This document shows positions 39,678 through 48,384 of a stretch of 64,000 nucleotides of DNA, piece after piece (the stretch's first letter is position 1; each line of letters starts with the position of its first letter). Below the pieces are notes generated by a model. The model was not told where the DNA came from. It made no database searches and saw only the letters and a program-made list of their open reading frames with translations. The stretch lies in assembly GCA_014860745.1 (NCBI GenBank), contig JACZJC010000080.1, positions 41,264 through 105,263 on the forward strand. The letters are read 5' to 3'. This stretch comes from Anaerolineales bacterium (GTDB taxonomy: Bacteria > Chloroflexota > Anaerolineae > Anaerolineales > Villigracilaceae). Position numbers and translations under genes: made by a program.

Positions 39678-40910
39678 TTAACTCTTCTTCAAAAACTCTC
39701 TGATCGAGATCGATGCCGCCGCGCCTTCGCCTACTGCCGAGGCAACCTGCTTGGTGCTTCCATAACGGGCATCGCCCGCAACAAAGATTCCGGGCAGGCT
39801 TGTCTCGAAGGGAAGCGCGCGATGTTCGGTAGAATGATCATCATGTGAAAGGTCGTGGCCTGCCAATACAAATCCATACTTGTCCATTTCAACGTAATCC
39901 TTCAAGAAGGCTGTGTTGGGGGTCTGGCCGATGAAAATGAAAGCGGCGGCGGGGTGAATCTCTTCCATCTTGTTGCTGTCTTTGATGTGGTATTTGATGG
40001 TTTTGAGTTTCGAGTCCTGCCCCTCGAAGGCATCCACAATGACGTTGTATTTCACATCTACTTTCGAGTTGGGCTCGTTCACTTTGTCGATGGCGATCTG
40101 GCTGGCGGTAAGTTTATCGCCGCGCACAAGCAAGGTGACTTTCTCGGCAAAGTTCGTGAGATGCGATCCTTCCTCCACTGCCGAGTTTCCACCGCCGACC
40201 ACCACAATCTCCTTCGCGCCTTTGTAGAAAGGACCGTCGCAGGTTGCGCAAAAGTGAATGCCTGCGCCAATGTAATCATCCTCGCCGGGGACTTCAAGTC
40301 TGCGGTAGGATGCGCCTGTCGCTATCAGTACTGCGCGGGAGTGATAATGCCTGCCGTCCGAGGTGTAGACTTCATGATAGCCTTCCTCCATTTCCAATTT
40401 TTCTACATCCACCGCCTGTAAAATTTCCACACCGAAACGCCGCGCTTGTTGAGTCACTCGCTCGGAAAATTCCTGCCCGCTGATGCCTTCCGGAAAGCCG
40501 GGAAAGTTATCGAGGCCGACCGTAATTCCAGCCTGGCCGCCCAACCCTGAACGTTCGATGAGAAGCGTATCCGCGCCTTCGCGTGAACCATAAATAGCGG
40601 CAGTCAAACCTGCGGGTCCGCCGCCGATGATGATCAGGTCATAATAGGTCTTCTTCGCTTCGGTTTTGAGTCCGAGTTTTTTGGCAAGCTCGGCATTCGA
40701 CGGCTCGACCAGGAAGGAACCATCTTCGAAGACAATCGTCGGGATGATGCGCTTGCCGTTGTTCTTTTGCAGGACGTACATTTCTCCGCCCTTGTCCTGC
40801 TCGATGTCCACCCACTTGTATGGGACGAACTGCTCGCCCAAAAACTTCTTCGAACGGCGGCAGTCGGGGCACCAGTACGCGCCATAAATCGTCACTTTTG
40901 CGTCAACCAT
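39678..40910 (-). CDS. Glutaredoxin-thioredoxin reductase fusion flavoenzyme
   Basis: A 410-residue protein. Residues 1-85 form a glutaredoxin/NrdH-like domain with active site C14-P-D-C17 and the cis-Pro in IIPTIV. Residues 89-410 are a thioredoxin reductase: FAD motif GGGPAG (96-101), redox pair C221-A-T-C224 and NAD(P) motif VVGGGNSAVEEGSHL. Electrons would pass from NAD(P)H through FAD and the CATC pair to the fused CPDC domain, making a self-contained disulfide reductase. Start ATG 40910 follows GGAGG. It stands alone between two terminator-like regions. Confidence 0.92.
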   Translation of the reverse strand: MVDAKVTIYGAYWCPDCRRSKKFLGEQFVPYKWVDIEQDKGGEMYVLQKNNGKRIIPTIVFEDGSFLVEPSNAELAKKLGLKTEAKKTYYDLIIIGGGPAGLTAAIYGSREGADTLLIERSGLGGQAGITVGLDNFPGFPEGISGQEFSERVTQQARRFGVEILQAVDVEKLEMEEGYHEVYTSDGRHYHSRAVLIATGASYRRLEVPGEDDYIGAGIHFCATCDGPFYKGAKEIVVVGGGNSAVEEGSHLTNFAEKVTLLVRGDKLTASQIAIDKVNEPNSKVDVKYNVIVDAFEGQDSKLKTIKYHIKDSNKMEEIHPAAAFIFIGQTPNTAFLKDYVEMDKYGFVLAGHDLSHDDHSTEHRALPFETSLPGIFVAGDARYGSTKQVASAVGEGAAASISIREFLKKS

Positions 40911-41477
40911 TAAGTCCTCCAAAGGTAAAAAATATTTTCAGATTCATCCACAACAAACCGTTTCATTCCAAGATTTCGGATCGGAGCCCGGCATTGATTT
41001 TCGAACGAGACGCAAACGCCTCTTCCCCGACCTGATGCTGGCCGGACCTTATCAAGGTTCAACTACGCTGACAATTTTTCTCCCCGCTTGGGGTCGAATA
41101 TTGCGCAGTTTTCCATTTTTTTCTTTCTCGAATCTGACCAATCTGCAGGTCAAATTCGATTTGCTTAAACCTATTGATGCTTCGTCAGGGTCTTTTCAAA
41201 CGTCATGGGATGATGTATTTCCTGTGTGCATACCTTTCCGGAACAATTCCGCTTGCTCACTGACAGTCTGACACAGGCGCTTTCCAACGGAATTAAGCCG
41301 CGAATGAACGAGGCCTTGCGCCCGCTGCCAATCGGTAAAAATCCTTTACAAATTCTTTATAATTGCTTTACATCCACTTGTCATGAAAAACCTATACTAA
41401 CGGCATGTTATATTTTCTGCAAGTACGGTTACAATCCATGCTGTCCATTAATCCCGGCACACAAAACGAGAATTTCC
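40911..41477. other. Long intergenic region upstream of the OmpR-type regulator
   Basis: This 567-base divergent spacer holds no supported gene. Frames across it are short and lack ribosome sites. AT-rich promoter-like words occur near its right end (TATAAT at 41358-41363 and TATACT at 41393-41398), the second about 80 bases before the regulator ATG. No tRNA or recognised riboswitch is seen. Confidence 0.5.
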
Positions 41478-42161
41478 ATGGCGAAAATACTGATCATCGA
41501 TGATGAACCTTCCATTGTTAATCTGGTTGCGGCATATCTCAAGCCGGAAGGCTATGAAGTCCAGACTGCCATGGACGGCGCAGCAGGACTCAAAGCCGCG
41601 CGCGCCTTCAAGCCCGATCTCGTCATTCTGGATATCATGCTTCCCGGCATGGATGGCATAGAACTGCTCTCCCGCCTGCGCCGCGAATCGGAAGTATATG
41701 TGATCCTCCTCACCGCAAAAACCGAAGAGACCGATAAAATCGTCGGCCTGTCCGTCGGCGCGGATGATTATGTCACCAAACCGTTCAGCCCGCGTGAATT
41801 GACGGCCCGTGTCAAAGCGGCGTTAAGGCGCATTCAAACTGGAGCAGGTTCGGGGTCCGCAAGAAGCGTTTTGTCTTTTCGTCACCTGCACATGGATGTG
41901 GGCGGGCGTACCGTCACGGTGGATGAAAACCTGGTCGAGTTAACGGCCATCGAGTTTGACCTTTTGAAGGCGCTGGCTGAAAACCGCGGGCGGGTTTTAT
42001 CACGCGAGCAATTGCTCGAAAAAGTTTGGGGCGGCGAATATTTCGGAGAAATGCGGGTGGTGGATGTTCACCTGGGTCACGTCCGCCAAAAATTGGGGCG
42101 GGATGGCCTGATCGTTACCGTGCGCGGCGTGGGCTACCGCTTTGAAGACGAGCCGCTTTAA
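41478..42161 (+). CDS. OmpR/PhoB-type response regulator
   Basis: A 227-residue regulator with a receiver domain (D8, D9, phosphoacceptor D52 in VILDIMLP, K101) and a winged-helix DNA-binding domain (VELTAIEFDLLKALAENRG, then REQLLEKVWG, and the final VRGVGYRF). The frame is open upstream to 41226, but the family start MAKILIIDDEP fixes the ATG at 41478; its ribosome site is weak. The kinase follows after 14 bases. Targets unknown. Confidence 0.95.
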   Translation: MAKILIIDDEPSIVNLVAAYLKPEGYEVQTAMDGAAGLKAARAFKPDLVILDIMLPGMDGIELLSRLRRESEVYVILLTAKTEETDKIVGLSVGADDYVTKPFSPRELTARVKAALRRIQTGAGSGSARSVLSFRHLHMDVGGRTVTVDENLVELTAIEFDLLKALAENRGRVLSREQLLEKVWGGEYFGEMRVVDVHLGHVRQKLGRDGLIVTVRGVGYRFEDEPL

Positions 42162-42175
42162 GATTGCGAGGAAGC

Positions 42176-43309
42176 ATGACCGATTATTTCCGCCGTCATT
42201 TGGGCGCAAAACTTTTCCTCTCCCATCTTGCCATCATCCTTGTAGGGATGACGGTGCTTACCATTGCCAGCCAGATAATTCTGCCTTCTTCATTCAACCG
42301 ACATATGGGGGGCATGATGGGAAATGGGATGGGAATGGGGAACCCGGGGTTCGGCTATGCCGGGCCGATGTCGCAGGTGTATCATGATTTTCGCGCAAGC
42401 TTCAATGAAGCCCTGATCTATGCGACGATAGCGGCTGTGTCGGTTGCCCTCCTTCTCAGTGTGTTCTTCAGCCGCCGCGTGATCGCTCCGGTGCGCGCCA
42501 TGACACAGGCAACCCAGCGCATCGCGGAAGGGCGAAATGATGAGCGCGTGAATGTAAGCGGAGAAGATGAACTTGCGCAACTGGCATTGCACTTCAACCA
42601 GATGGCTGAAAAATTGGATCAGATCGAATCGATGCGCCGCCAACTGATTGGCGATGTCAGCCATGAACTGCGTACACCGCTGACTGCCATCAAGGGTTCG
42701 ATGGAAGGGCTGATGGACGGCATCCTGCCAGCTACAGCGGATACCTTTCAACAAATTCACACCGAAGCAGACCGCCTCAACCGTCTTGTGGATGACTTGC
42801 AGGAACTCAGCCGTGTGGAGGCACGCTCTTTTAATCTGGATGTTCGAGCTGTGGATATTTCCGCCCTGATTAAGACCGTTACAAAAAGAATGGCTTCTCA
42901 CGCTGAATCAAAACGCATCACGCTTGACCTTGAACTGGCAGCCAATCTTCCGCATATCCTCGCTGACGAAGACCGCGCGACCCAGGTGCTGACGAACCTC
43001 CTCGGGAATGCCTTGCAATACAGCCCGGAAAACGGAAGAGTGACCATTTCCGCCAGACAGGCTGGCAATAAAATACAAATATCCGTTCACGATATCGGCA
43101 TCGGCATTCCGCAGGAACATCTCGCTCACATCTTCGACCGCTTCTATCGCGTCGATAAATCACGTTCGCGGCAAAGCGGAGGCGGAAGCGGCATCGGTTT
43201 GACGATTGCGCGCGCCCTCGTCGAGGCGCAGGGCGGGCGCATCTGGGCAGAGTCGGCTGGCGCGGAAGAGGGGAGTACCTTCACCTTCACGTTACCAACT
43301 GCCAAATAG
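42176..43309 (+). CDS. Sensor histidine kinase with a Met-rich periplasmic loop
   Basis: A 377-residue kinase. Two helices (about 11-35 and 78-98) enclose a short external loop rich in Met and Gly (RHMGGMMGNGMGMGNPGFGY, residues 43-61). HAMP follows (about 100-152), then the H box with H163 in VSHELRTPLTAIKG and an HATPase with N box LTNLLGNALQYS and glycine boxes DIGIGIP and GGGSGIGL. Met-rich external loops bind Cu(I) or Ag(I) in known copper proteins, so metal sensing is a reasonable inference. GAGGAAG precedes ATG 42176. Confidence 0.93.
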   Translation: MTDYFRRHLGAKLFLSHLAIILVGMTVLTIASQIILPSSFNRHMGGMMGNGMGMGNPGFGYAGPMSQVYHDFRASFNEALIYATIAAVSVALLLSVFFSRRVIAPVRAMTQATQRIAEGRNDERVNVSGEDELAQLALHFNQMAEKLDQIESMRRQLIGDVSHELRTPLTAIKGSMEGLMDGILPATADTFQQIHTEADRLNRLVDDLQELSRVEARSFNLDVRAVDISALIKTVTKRMASHAESKRITLDLELAANLPHILADEDRATQVLTNLLGNALQYSPENGRVTISARQAGNKIQISVHDIGIGIPQEHLAHIFDRFYRVDKSRSRQSGGGSGIGLTIARALVEAQGGRIWAESAGAEEGSTFTFTLPTAK

Positions 43310-43345
43310 AAAAGGAGGCGCATCACATTGATGCGCCTCCTTTTT
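43310..43345 (+). terminator. Intrinsic terminator after the kinase
   Basis: A perfect 16-bp stem (43310-43325 with 43329-43344), 3-base loop and T5 follow the kinase stop directly. Confidence 0.92.
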
Positions 43346-43393
43346 GATTTATTGAGAAAATCCTAACTCGGACAAGCCAACCAAAGAGACTTA

Positions 43394-43459
43394 CCGCGAA
43401 GACCGCTAAGATCGCGAAGTTTAAAAGGTTTTCTTTGCGTTCTTCGCGTGCCTCGCGGT
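43394..43459. repeat. CGCGAAGACCGC-type inverted repeat
   Basis: CCGCGAAGACCGC (from 43394) is imperfectly complementary to GCGTTCTTCGCG and CCTCGCGG at 43438-43458. The same words, inverted, occur at 59354-59377 upstream of acsA. It is a short dispersed intergenic repeat with hairpin potential. Confidence 0.55.
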
Positions 43460-43504
43460 TCAAAAAATCCTTGTACAAAAAGCAAGCATTTAACTTCTAA
43501 GTTC

Positions 43505-44410
43505 CTAAAGCATTGGCAGTAAATAATCGTACGCGCTCAGTGCGGCCTTTGCCCCTTCTCCAACGGCGATCAAAACCTGTTCAGCATAGCTGTTGGTGAC
43601 ATCACCCGCCGCAAAGAGCCCGGCTACATTGGTGCGGCAGCCGCCATCGACGATGATCCGCCCCTGCGGGTCGAGCGCCGCCAGACCGGCCACCATGGCC
43701 GTGTTCGGGGTCAACGCCCGTTCCACGAACATGCCGTCCGCTGAATATTCCTTCAGCTTGCCGCTTTTATCCTTCAGGATCAGCCTGCGGGCGAATTCAT
43801 CTCCCTGCACTTCCACAACCTCGCAGTCTTTCATGATCTTTACGTTATCGGCATTCTTCAACTTTTGGCCAAGCGGCGTGTTCATCATTTTATCGGTGGC
43901 GCAGACCATGGTCACTTCCTTCGCAACCGTGGAAAGCTCGCCCGCCGAACGAAGCGCCAGCTCGCCATCGCCTATGACCACAACCGACCTGTCGATGAAT
44001 AGCGGCGCATACGAAAGGGCGGAATAGCACAGCCCTTTCATGGTGTATTCCTTTTCCCCCGGCACATCCATACGGACCTGGCGGGTGCCGGTGGCAATGA
44101 TCACAGCCTTGGATTCCAAAGCCGCGCCGCCCTTGGTGGTCACGATGAAATGGTCGCTTTTCTTTTCCACTTTTTCGACCGACTCAATGTGGCGTGCGAA
44201 ATCGAGATACTCCAGTTCATTGCGGAACTTGTTGACGATCTCCAGGCCGCGGATCACCTGGTATTCCTCCACCCAGGGTAATGCCAGGCGGTAATTCGTC
44301 TTGCCTCCCAAATCCTTCGACAAGACCAGCACATTCAAACGTTTGCGGATGGCATAAATAGCGGCTGTCAACCCGGCGGGTCCGCCTCCGATGATGATCA
44401 AATCGTACAT
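43505..44410 (-). CDS. Thioredoxin-reductase-like flavoprotein lacking the CxxC pair
   Basis: A 301-residue FAD protein. The FAD motif GGGPAGLTAA is at the start, ATGTRQVRMDVPGE leads to the place of the redox pair, and the C-terminal GLFAAGDVTN binds FAD. Where thioredoxin reductases have CATCDG, this one has GLCYSALSYAP with one Cys only. The second nucleotide motif is altered to IGDGELALRSA. It therefore is not a standard NADPH thioredoxin reductase. It may accept electrons from ferredoxin or another donor, or be a redox sensor. It closes the gene run from acsA, 13 bases after malic enzyme. Start ATG 44410 follows AAGGAG. Confidence 0.82.
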   Translation of the reverse strand: MYDLIIIGGGPAGLTAAIYAIRKRLNVLVLSKDLGGKTNYRLALPWVEEYQVIRGLEIVNKFRNELEYLDFARHIESVEKVEKKSDHFIVTTKGGAALESKAVIIATGTRQVRMDVPGEKEYTMKGLCYSALSYAPLFIDRSVVVIGDGELALRSAGELSTVAKEVTMVCATDKMMNTPLGQKLKNADNVKIMKDCEVVEVQGDEFARRLILKDKSGKLKEYSADGMFVERALTPNTAMVAGLAALDPQGRIIVDGGCRTNVAGLFAAGDVTNSYAEQVLIAVGEGAKAALSAYDYLLPML

Positions 44411-44423
44411 CTTATTCTCCTTT

Positions 44424-45809
44424 CTAATAAGCGGACTTAATCGTTTCGATGTCAATGTCGTGCGAGCCCTCGTCCGGGGGCGGTTCGGGGATGAAGCCTT
44501 CCTCCATAAGACGTTTCGTCATATCGCGTGATCGTTTGATGATCTGCGAAGCCCGTTGATATTCCTGGTCGTACGTGGATTCAATGCGTGCCAATCCCTG
44601 CTCGACGGCTTTCATGGCAACCGCGGCGGCTTCCTTCGGGAAAACCTCCCAATCGTCCATATTCGGCAGGATGAAATCCGCTGCGAGGCGGTCGCCGACA
44701 TGGTTTGCCATCGCTTGCGCCGCGGCAAAGCACATTTCATCGGTGATCGTGCGCGCGCGGACATCCAGCGTGCCGCGGAAAATGCCGGGGAAACCCAGCG
44801 AGTTGTTCACTTGATTCGGGAAATCGGACCGGCCGGTTGCGATGACGGCTGCACCCGCCTCCTTCGCCACCCAGGGCCAGATCTCGGGAACCGGGTTGGC
44901 GCATGCGAAGACGATTGGATCCTTTGCCATGGCCTTGATCCACTCCGGGAGCAGCACATCAGGCCCGGGCTTGGAAAGAGCGATGACAACATCTGCACCT
45001 TTCATCGCGTCGGGAATGTCGCCCTCGCGTTTTTGGGCGTTGGTGATGTTGCACAGTTTCCATTTATCCTTATATTCGGCCTTTCGCATCTCGAGGTCTT
45101 TGCGATGTTTTCCAAGAATGCCCTTGCTATCCACCATGTAGCACTTGGCCGGGTCGGCGCCCCAGCCGAAGATGAGGCGCGAGCAGGCCACATTCGAAGC
45201 GCCGCTGCCGACGAAGGCAATGCTGACATCCTCCATCTTTTTGCCGACGACTTTCAAAGCATTGATGAGCCCCGCCAGTGTGACGGTGGCGGTTCCTTGT
45301 TGGTCGTCATGCCAGATGGGAATCTCCGCTTTTTCCCGCAGCGTATCGAGGATGTAAAAACATTTCGGTTGGGCGATATCTTCCAGGTTGACTCCACCGA
45401 TGCCGGGCTGCAGCATCAGCACAGTATTGATGATCGCATCGGGGTCTTTGGTGTCGAGCATGATCGGAACGCCGTCCACGCCGCCCAGATATTTATACAA
45501 CAGCGCCTTGCCTTCCATCACAGGCAGCCCGGCTTTCGGGCCGATATCACCGAGCCCCAGCACGCGCGTCCCATCACTGACCACGGCAACGGTGTTCCAT
45601 TTGTTGGTGTATTCGTAGACGAGTTCCGGGTCGGCCTGGATGGCTTTGCAGGGAGCGGCCACGCCGGGCGTATACCAGATGGCAAAATCGTTGAAACTAT
45701 GGACGGTGCATTTGAGGGTGGTTTCGATCTTCCCCCTGTAGAATGGATGCATTCTCATTGCGTCCGCCGCGGGTTTCTTGGCTTTGGCAAGCAGCTCATC
45801 AGTATTCAT
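44424..45809 (-). CDS. NAD(P)-dependent malic enzyme
   Basis: A 461-residue enzyme that interconverts malate with pyruvate and CO2. Features: Tyr in AIWYTPGVA (about residue 46), Lys in MEGKALLYKYLG, the metal site IWHDDQQGTATV, a Rossmann motif FVGSGASNVACSR and FACANPVPEI near the end. It is of the short bacterial type without a phosphotransacetylase domain. Set in the Wood-Ljungdahl cluster, it could link acetyl-CoA-derived pyruvate to C4 acids and supply NAD(P)H. Next to it lies the CxxC-less flavoprotein. Confidence 0.93.
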   Translation of the reverse strand: MNTDELLAKAKKPAADAMRMHPFYRGKIETTLKCTVHSFNDFAIWYTPGVAAPCKAIQADPELVYEYTNKWNTVAVVSDGTRVLGLGDIGPKAGLPVMEGKALLYKYLGGVDGVPIMLDTKDPDAIINTVLMLQPGIGGVNLEDIAQPKCFYILDTLREKAEIPIWHDDQQGTATVTLAGLINALKVVGKKMEDVSIAFVGSGASNVACSRLIFGWGADPAKCYMVDSKGILGKHRKDLEMRKAEYKDKWKLCNITNAQKREGDIPDAMKGADVVIALSKPGPDVLLPEWIKAMAKDPIVFACANPVPEIWPWVAKEAGAAVIATGRSDFPNQVNNSLGFPGIFRGTLDVRARTITDEMCFAAAQAMANHVGDRLAADFILPNMDDWEVFPKEAAAVAMKAVEQGLARIESTYDQEYQRASQIIKRSRDMTKRLMEEGFIPEPPPDEGSHDIDIETIKSAY

Positions 45810-45830
45810 TTTCTACCTCTTTCTGTTGGG

Positions 45831-46109
45831 TTAATCTCCTGCCTTTCGCATGGATTCTTCGCGAAGGGCAATCATCGCAGCATGCAAGTTGAGTCCGCGT
45901 TTGCATGCGCTGCGTGCCGCTTCCAGCGCATAATCAGACCATAGCGTCCGGCATTGAAGCGCTTCATCGTCATTCAGGAGCACAAGCTGGATCAGGCTCG
46001 ATAATGGAATATCCATTTCGTCACGGGTTGGAATGTCGCAATCATTGCAGGCATGGCAGATGTACACATCCTGCCCGCTGGCCTTTTTGACGACACTGCG
46101 CAGGGACAT
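45831..46109 (-). CDS. HdrC-like small iron-sulfur protein, incomplete
   Basis: A 92-residue protein from ATG 46109 (MSLRSVVKKASGQDVYICHA), preceded by GGAG; a GTG nine codons earlier is possible. It has one CxxCxxC set (CHACNDC) followed by PLSSLIQLVLLNDDEALQCRTLW, the arrangement of heterodisulfide reductase subunit C. The second cluster motif after the Trp is missing (only one Cys remains in AARSACKRGLN). The missing proline after the first set makes cluster type uncertain. In MetV/MetF clusters of acetogens HdrABC-like proteins pass electrons to methylene-THF reductase, so this may be a remnant adaptor. Confidence 0.6.
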   Translation of the reverse strand: MSLRSVVKKASGQDVYICHACNDCDIPTRDEMDIPLSSLIQLVLLNDDEALQCRTLWSDYALEAARSACKRGLNLHAAMIALREESMRKAGD

Positions 46110-46144
46110 ACCGGCTCCGCGATTAATCAACGGCACGACCGCCG

Positions 46145-46711
46145 CTAGAATTCATCCATTTTTGCCCGCAGCGAAAGGGTCATCAAAACCACATCGCGCG
46201 TGTCGCCATCCGGGAATAGGAAATAATCATCCAGCACGGCCTGCGATTTGAACCCCAGCGATTCAAAGGCCTTCACCACTTTGGTTTGCTCGGCGATCAC
46301 CTCCGCCTGCAGGATACCCAACCCATGCTTGCGCGCGATCTCGATCAGGGCTTTGATCATCTTCATGCCCAGCCCGCGTTTGCGGAAATCCTTTGCAAGG
46401 AAGAGCCGCACCTCGCCGATGTGGCGCTTCGGCCCTTCAAAGAAATGGAGCGAAGCGCTTCCGACCACATGGTCCTTGATGAACGCGAGCATTGGCAGCA
46501 CTTTGTTGTAATCGAGATGTTCGCTCCAGTCGTGGATTACCCCCGGGTCCTTGATGTAATGGCGGAAATAACGCAGGTCTTCATCGCTGACCGCCGAATA
46601 GAATTCGAGCAGCCGCTTTTCATCGTCCTCATTCATGGGACGGATCAGGACGTAGGTGCCGTCCTTGAGTGTGACCATTTCTCGGTAGGTTCTCACCTGA
46701 TCTGCAAGCAT
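46145..46711 (-). CDS. GNAT acetyltransferase, Pat-like domain
   Basis: The 188-residue protein has the strand LAFIKDHVVGSASLHFF, the acetyl-CoA motif DFRKRGLGMKMIKALIEIARK and the late VVKAFESLGF helix. Its start (VTLKDGTYVLIRPMNEDDEK, then RYFRHYI) resembles the acetyltransferase domain of Pat-type protein lysine acetylases that control acyl-CoA synthetases. Its position in an acetyl-CoA-producing cluster makes that plausible but unproven. AGGG precedes the ATG. Confidence 0.85.
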   Translation of the reverse strand: MLADQVRTYREMVTLKDGTYVLIRPMNEDDEKRLLEFYSAVSDEDLRYFRHYIKDPGVIHDWSEHLDYNKVLPMLAFIKDHVVGSASLHFFEGPKRHIGEVRLFLAKDFRKRGLGMKMIKALIEIARKHGLGILQAEVIAEQTKVVKAFESLGFKSQAVLDDYFLFPDGDTRDVVLMTLSLRAKMDEF

Positions 46712-46803
46712 ATTCCCTCCCGGAATATTCTCTGTTTCGTACCGTCCCGACGGTGTGGAGAAAAAACAAGCTTGATTACGAAAACCTTCGGGACGTTTTG
46801 TTT

Positions 46804-48297
46804 TTATGCGATGACTTTCTCCGCATCTTTCTCAGGGACTGCGGCTCCTGCTTTAAAAAGATTTGCCTCGCTGATGATGCGCGGAACGATATCTTCCCAG
46901 CCCACCGCCATGATGTGCAAACCATGCACGCCCTGCCCCTCGAACTTCTTGATCTTCTCGATCAATTCGAGCGCGATCTTCACCCCTTCCTCCTGGGCAT
47001 TGCCCAATTTTTCGGCATGCTGCATCCGTCCCATCAGGAGGAAGGGAATGGAAACGCCCGGAACTTCATCGTTCATATACTTCGCCATCTTGAAGGTTTT
47101 CAGGGGCGTGATGCCGACCAAAATGTATACTTTATCGAGGATATTGCGCTTGGCGAGTTCGTTGAGCCAGATTTCCATGTGATCGGTGTCGTACACAAGA
47201 TTGGTCTGGAAGAACTGCGCGCCTGCGTTGATCTTCTTGTGCTCGCGCAATGCCTGGAATTTCGGCTCGCTTGCAAACGGAGAAGCAGCCGCCCCGAGGA
47301 AATAACGAGGCGGGGTTTTGATCTCGCGCCCATCCATGTAGCGGCCTTCGTCGCGCATGCGGCGCAGGATCCACAACATCTGGATCGAGTCGATATCGAT
47401 CACATCCATGCGCCCGCGCGGAGAAGGAGCCATCTTCATCGAATCGCCCGAAATGCAAAGGATATTCCTGATCCCAAGGTCATATGCGCCCATTACTTCA
47501 GATTGCAGCCCGACCCGTGTGCGGTCTCGTGCCGCGATCTGCATCACCGGTTCTGCTCCGCGCTCCAGCGCCATTTTTGAACAAGCCCACGAAGCTGTGC
47601 GCGGTGTTGCGGACGGGTTGTCGGTAAAGTTGATGGCCGCTACATATGGCTTGATATTATCGATGTGCTGGCACATCTTATCCGTCTTGCAGGAAACAGG
47701 CGGAGCAACTTCGGCCGTGACAACAAATTCACCCGCTTTGAGCCTGCGCTCCAGTTCTGAGACGGGTTCGGTATATTTGGGTGCGTGGTATTGATTGTCG
47801 CCCTGCCACCAATCGGGTTCGCGGATCGGCTCGAAGATGTCGTCCCAGGTTTTATAACGGACTTCGGCGGGTTTAAATAACAATCCATTCAACACCTTGC
47901 CCGCGCCAATTTCCTTCACACGCCCGAATACATCTCCCCATGTTTCCGTGCCGACCTTGTCCCAATCCAAAGGCGGGAGGACTTCCAGTAATTTTTCCTC
48001 ACGCCCCATTTTGAATGAGCGGTCATAGATCTTGTACCAGATGCAGGGACGGGTTTCATCCACATAACAGTTTTCTTTTGTGGACCCGCCGCACGGTCCA
48101 TTGCGCTCGCCTTTGGGACATTCCATTGGACAGATGAATGCAGTCTCCTGCAAGAGACAGTTGCCGCACATACGGCATCCGAAGAGTGGACCTTTAATGG
48201 CCTTTTCTATGGTGGCAAGCGCGCGGCGGTTAAACGGTTCACGCTTGAAGGGCAGGTAGGGCGGCTGCCAGCGACGACCAGGGGTAAATACGGGCAT
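46804..48297 (-). CDS. MetV-MetF fusion: methylenetetrahydrofolate reductase with N-terminal Cys-rich domain
   Basis: A 497-residue fusion. Residues about 20-115 are the MetV-like zinc/Fe-S domain with many Cys (CRMCGNCLLQETAFICPMEC and the following GPCGG, ENCYVD, RPCIWY). Residues about 190-490 are the MetF TIM barrel binding FAD and methylene-THF (VVTAEVAPP, NFTDNPSATPRTA, ILCISGDS, GAQFFQTN). It makes methyl-THF, the substrate of the methyltransferase encoded next. In acetogens MetV and MetF are separate subunits; here they are one chain, MetV first. The HdrC-like gene downstream may supply electrons. Confidence 0.92.
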   Translation of the reverse strand: MPVFTPGRRWQPPYLPFKREPFNRRALATIEKAIKGPLFGCRMCGNCLLQETAFICPMECPKGERNGPCGGSTKENCYVDETRPCIWYKIYDRSFKMGREEKLLEVLPPLDWDKVGTETWGDVFGRVKEIGAGKVLNGLLFKPAEVRYKTWDDIFEPIREPDWWQGDNQYHAPKYTEPVSELERRLKAGEFVVTAEVAPPVSCKTDKMCQHIDNIKPYVAAINFTDNPSATPRTASWACSKMALERGAEPVMQIAARDRTRVGLQSEVMGAYDLGIRNILCISGDSMKMAPSPRGRMDVIDIDSIQMLWILRRMRDEGRYMDGREIKTPPRYFLGAAASPFASEPKFQALREHKKINAGAQFFQTNLVYDTDHMEIWLNELAKRNILDKVYILVGITPLKTFKMAKYMNDEVPGVSIPFLLMGRMQHAEKLGNAQEEGVKIALELIEKIKKFEGQGVHGLHIMAVGWEDIVPRIISEANLFKAGAAVPEKDAEKVIA

Positions 48298-48384
48298 GGT
48301 TCCTCCAGTGAGGTTTAAGGTGTCAAGTACCAGGTGTCAGGTCGTTCTACTTGATACTTGAAACCTGATACCTGACACTCCAAA
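48298..48384. repeat. Hairpin spacer of GTGTCAGG/TACTTGA words
   Basis: The spacer between acsE and the MetV-MetF gene is almost filled by an inverted repeat: AGGTGTCAAGTACCAGGTGT on the left pairs imperfectly with TACTTGAAACCTGATACCTG and GACACT on the right. The same words are found inside the kinase gene at 36309-36338. Confidence 0.7.

Noticed and set aside
40911..41477. tRNA or riboswitch in the long spacer
   Set aside because: A GGTTCAA-like word near 41058 lacks a matching arm, and no cloverleaf or known aptamer core could be drawn.
44556..45944. A 462-codon open frame on the plus strand opposite malic enzyme
   Set aside because: It mirrors a strong, motif-rich gene on the other strand, has no family motif of its own and no ribosome site. 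Long antisense frames are expected at this base composition.
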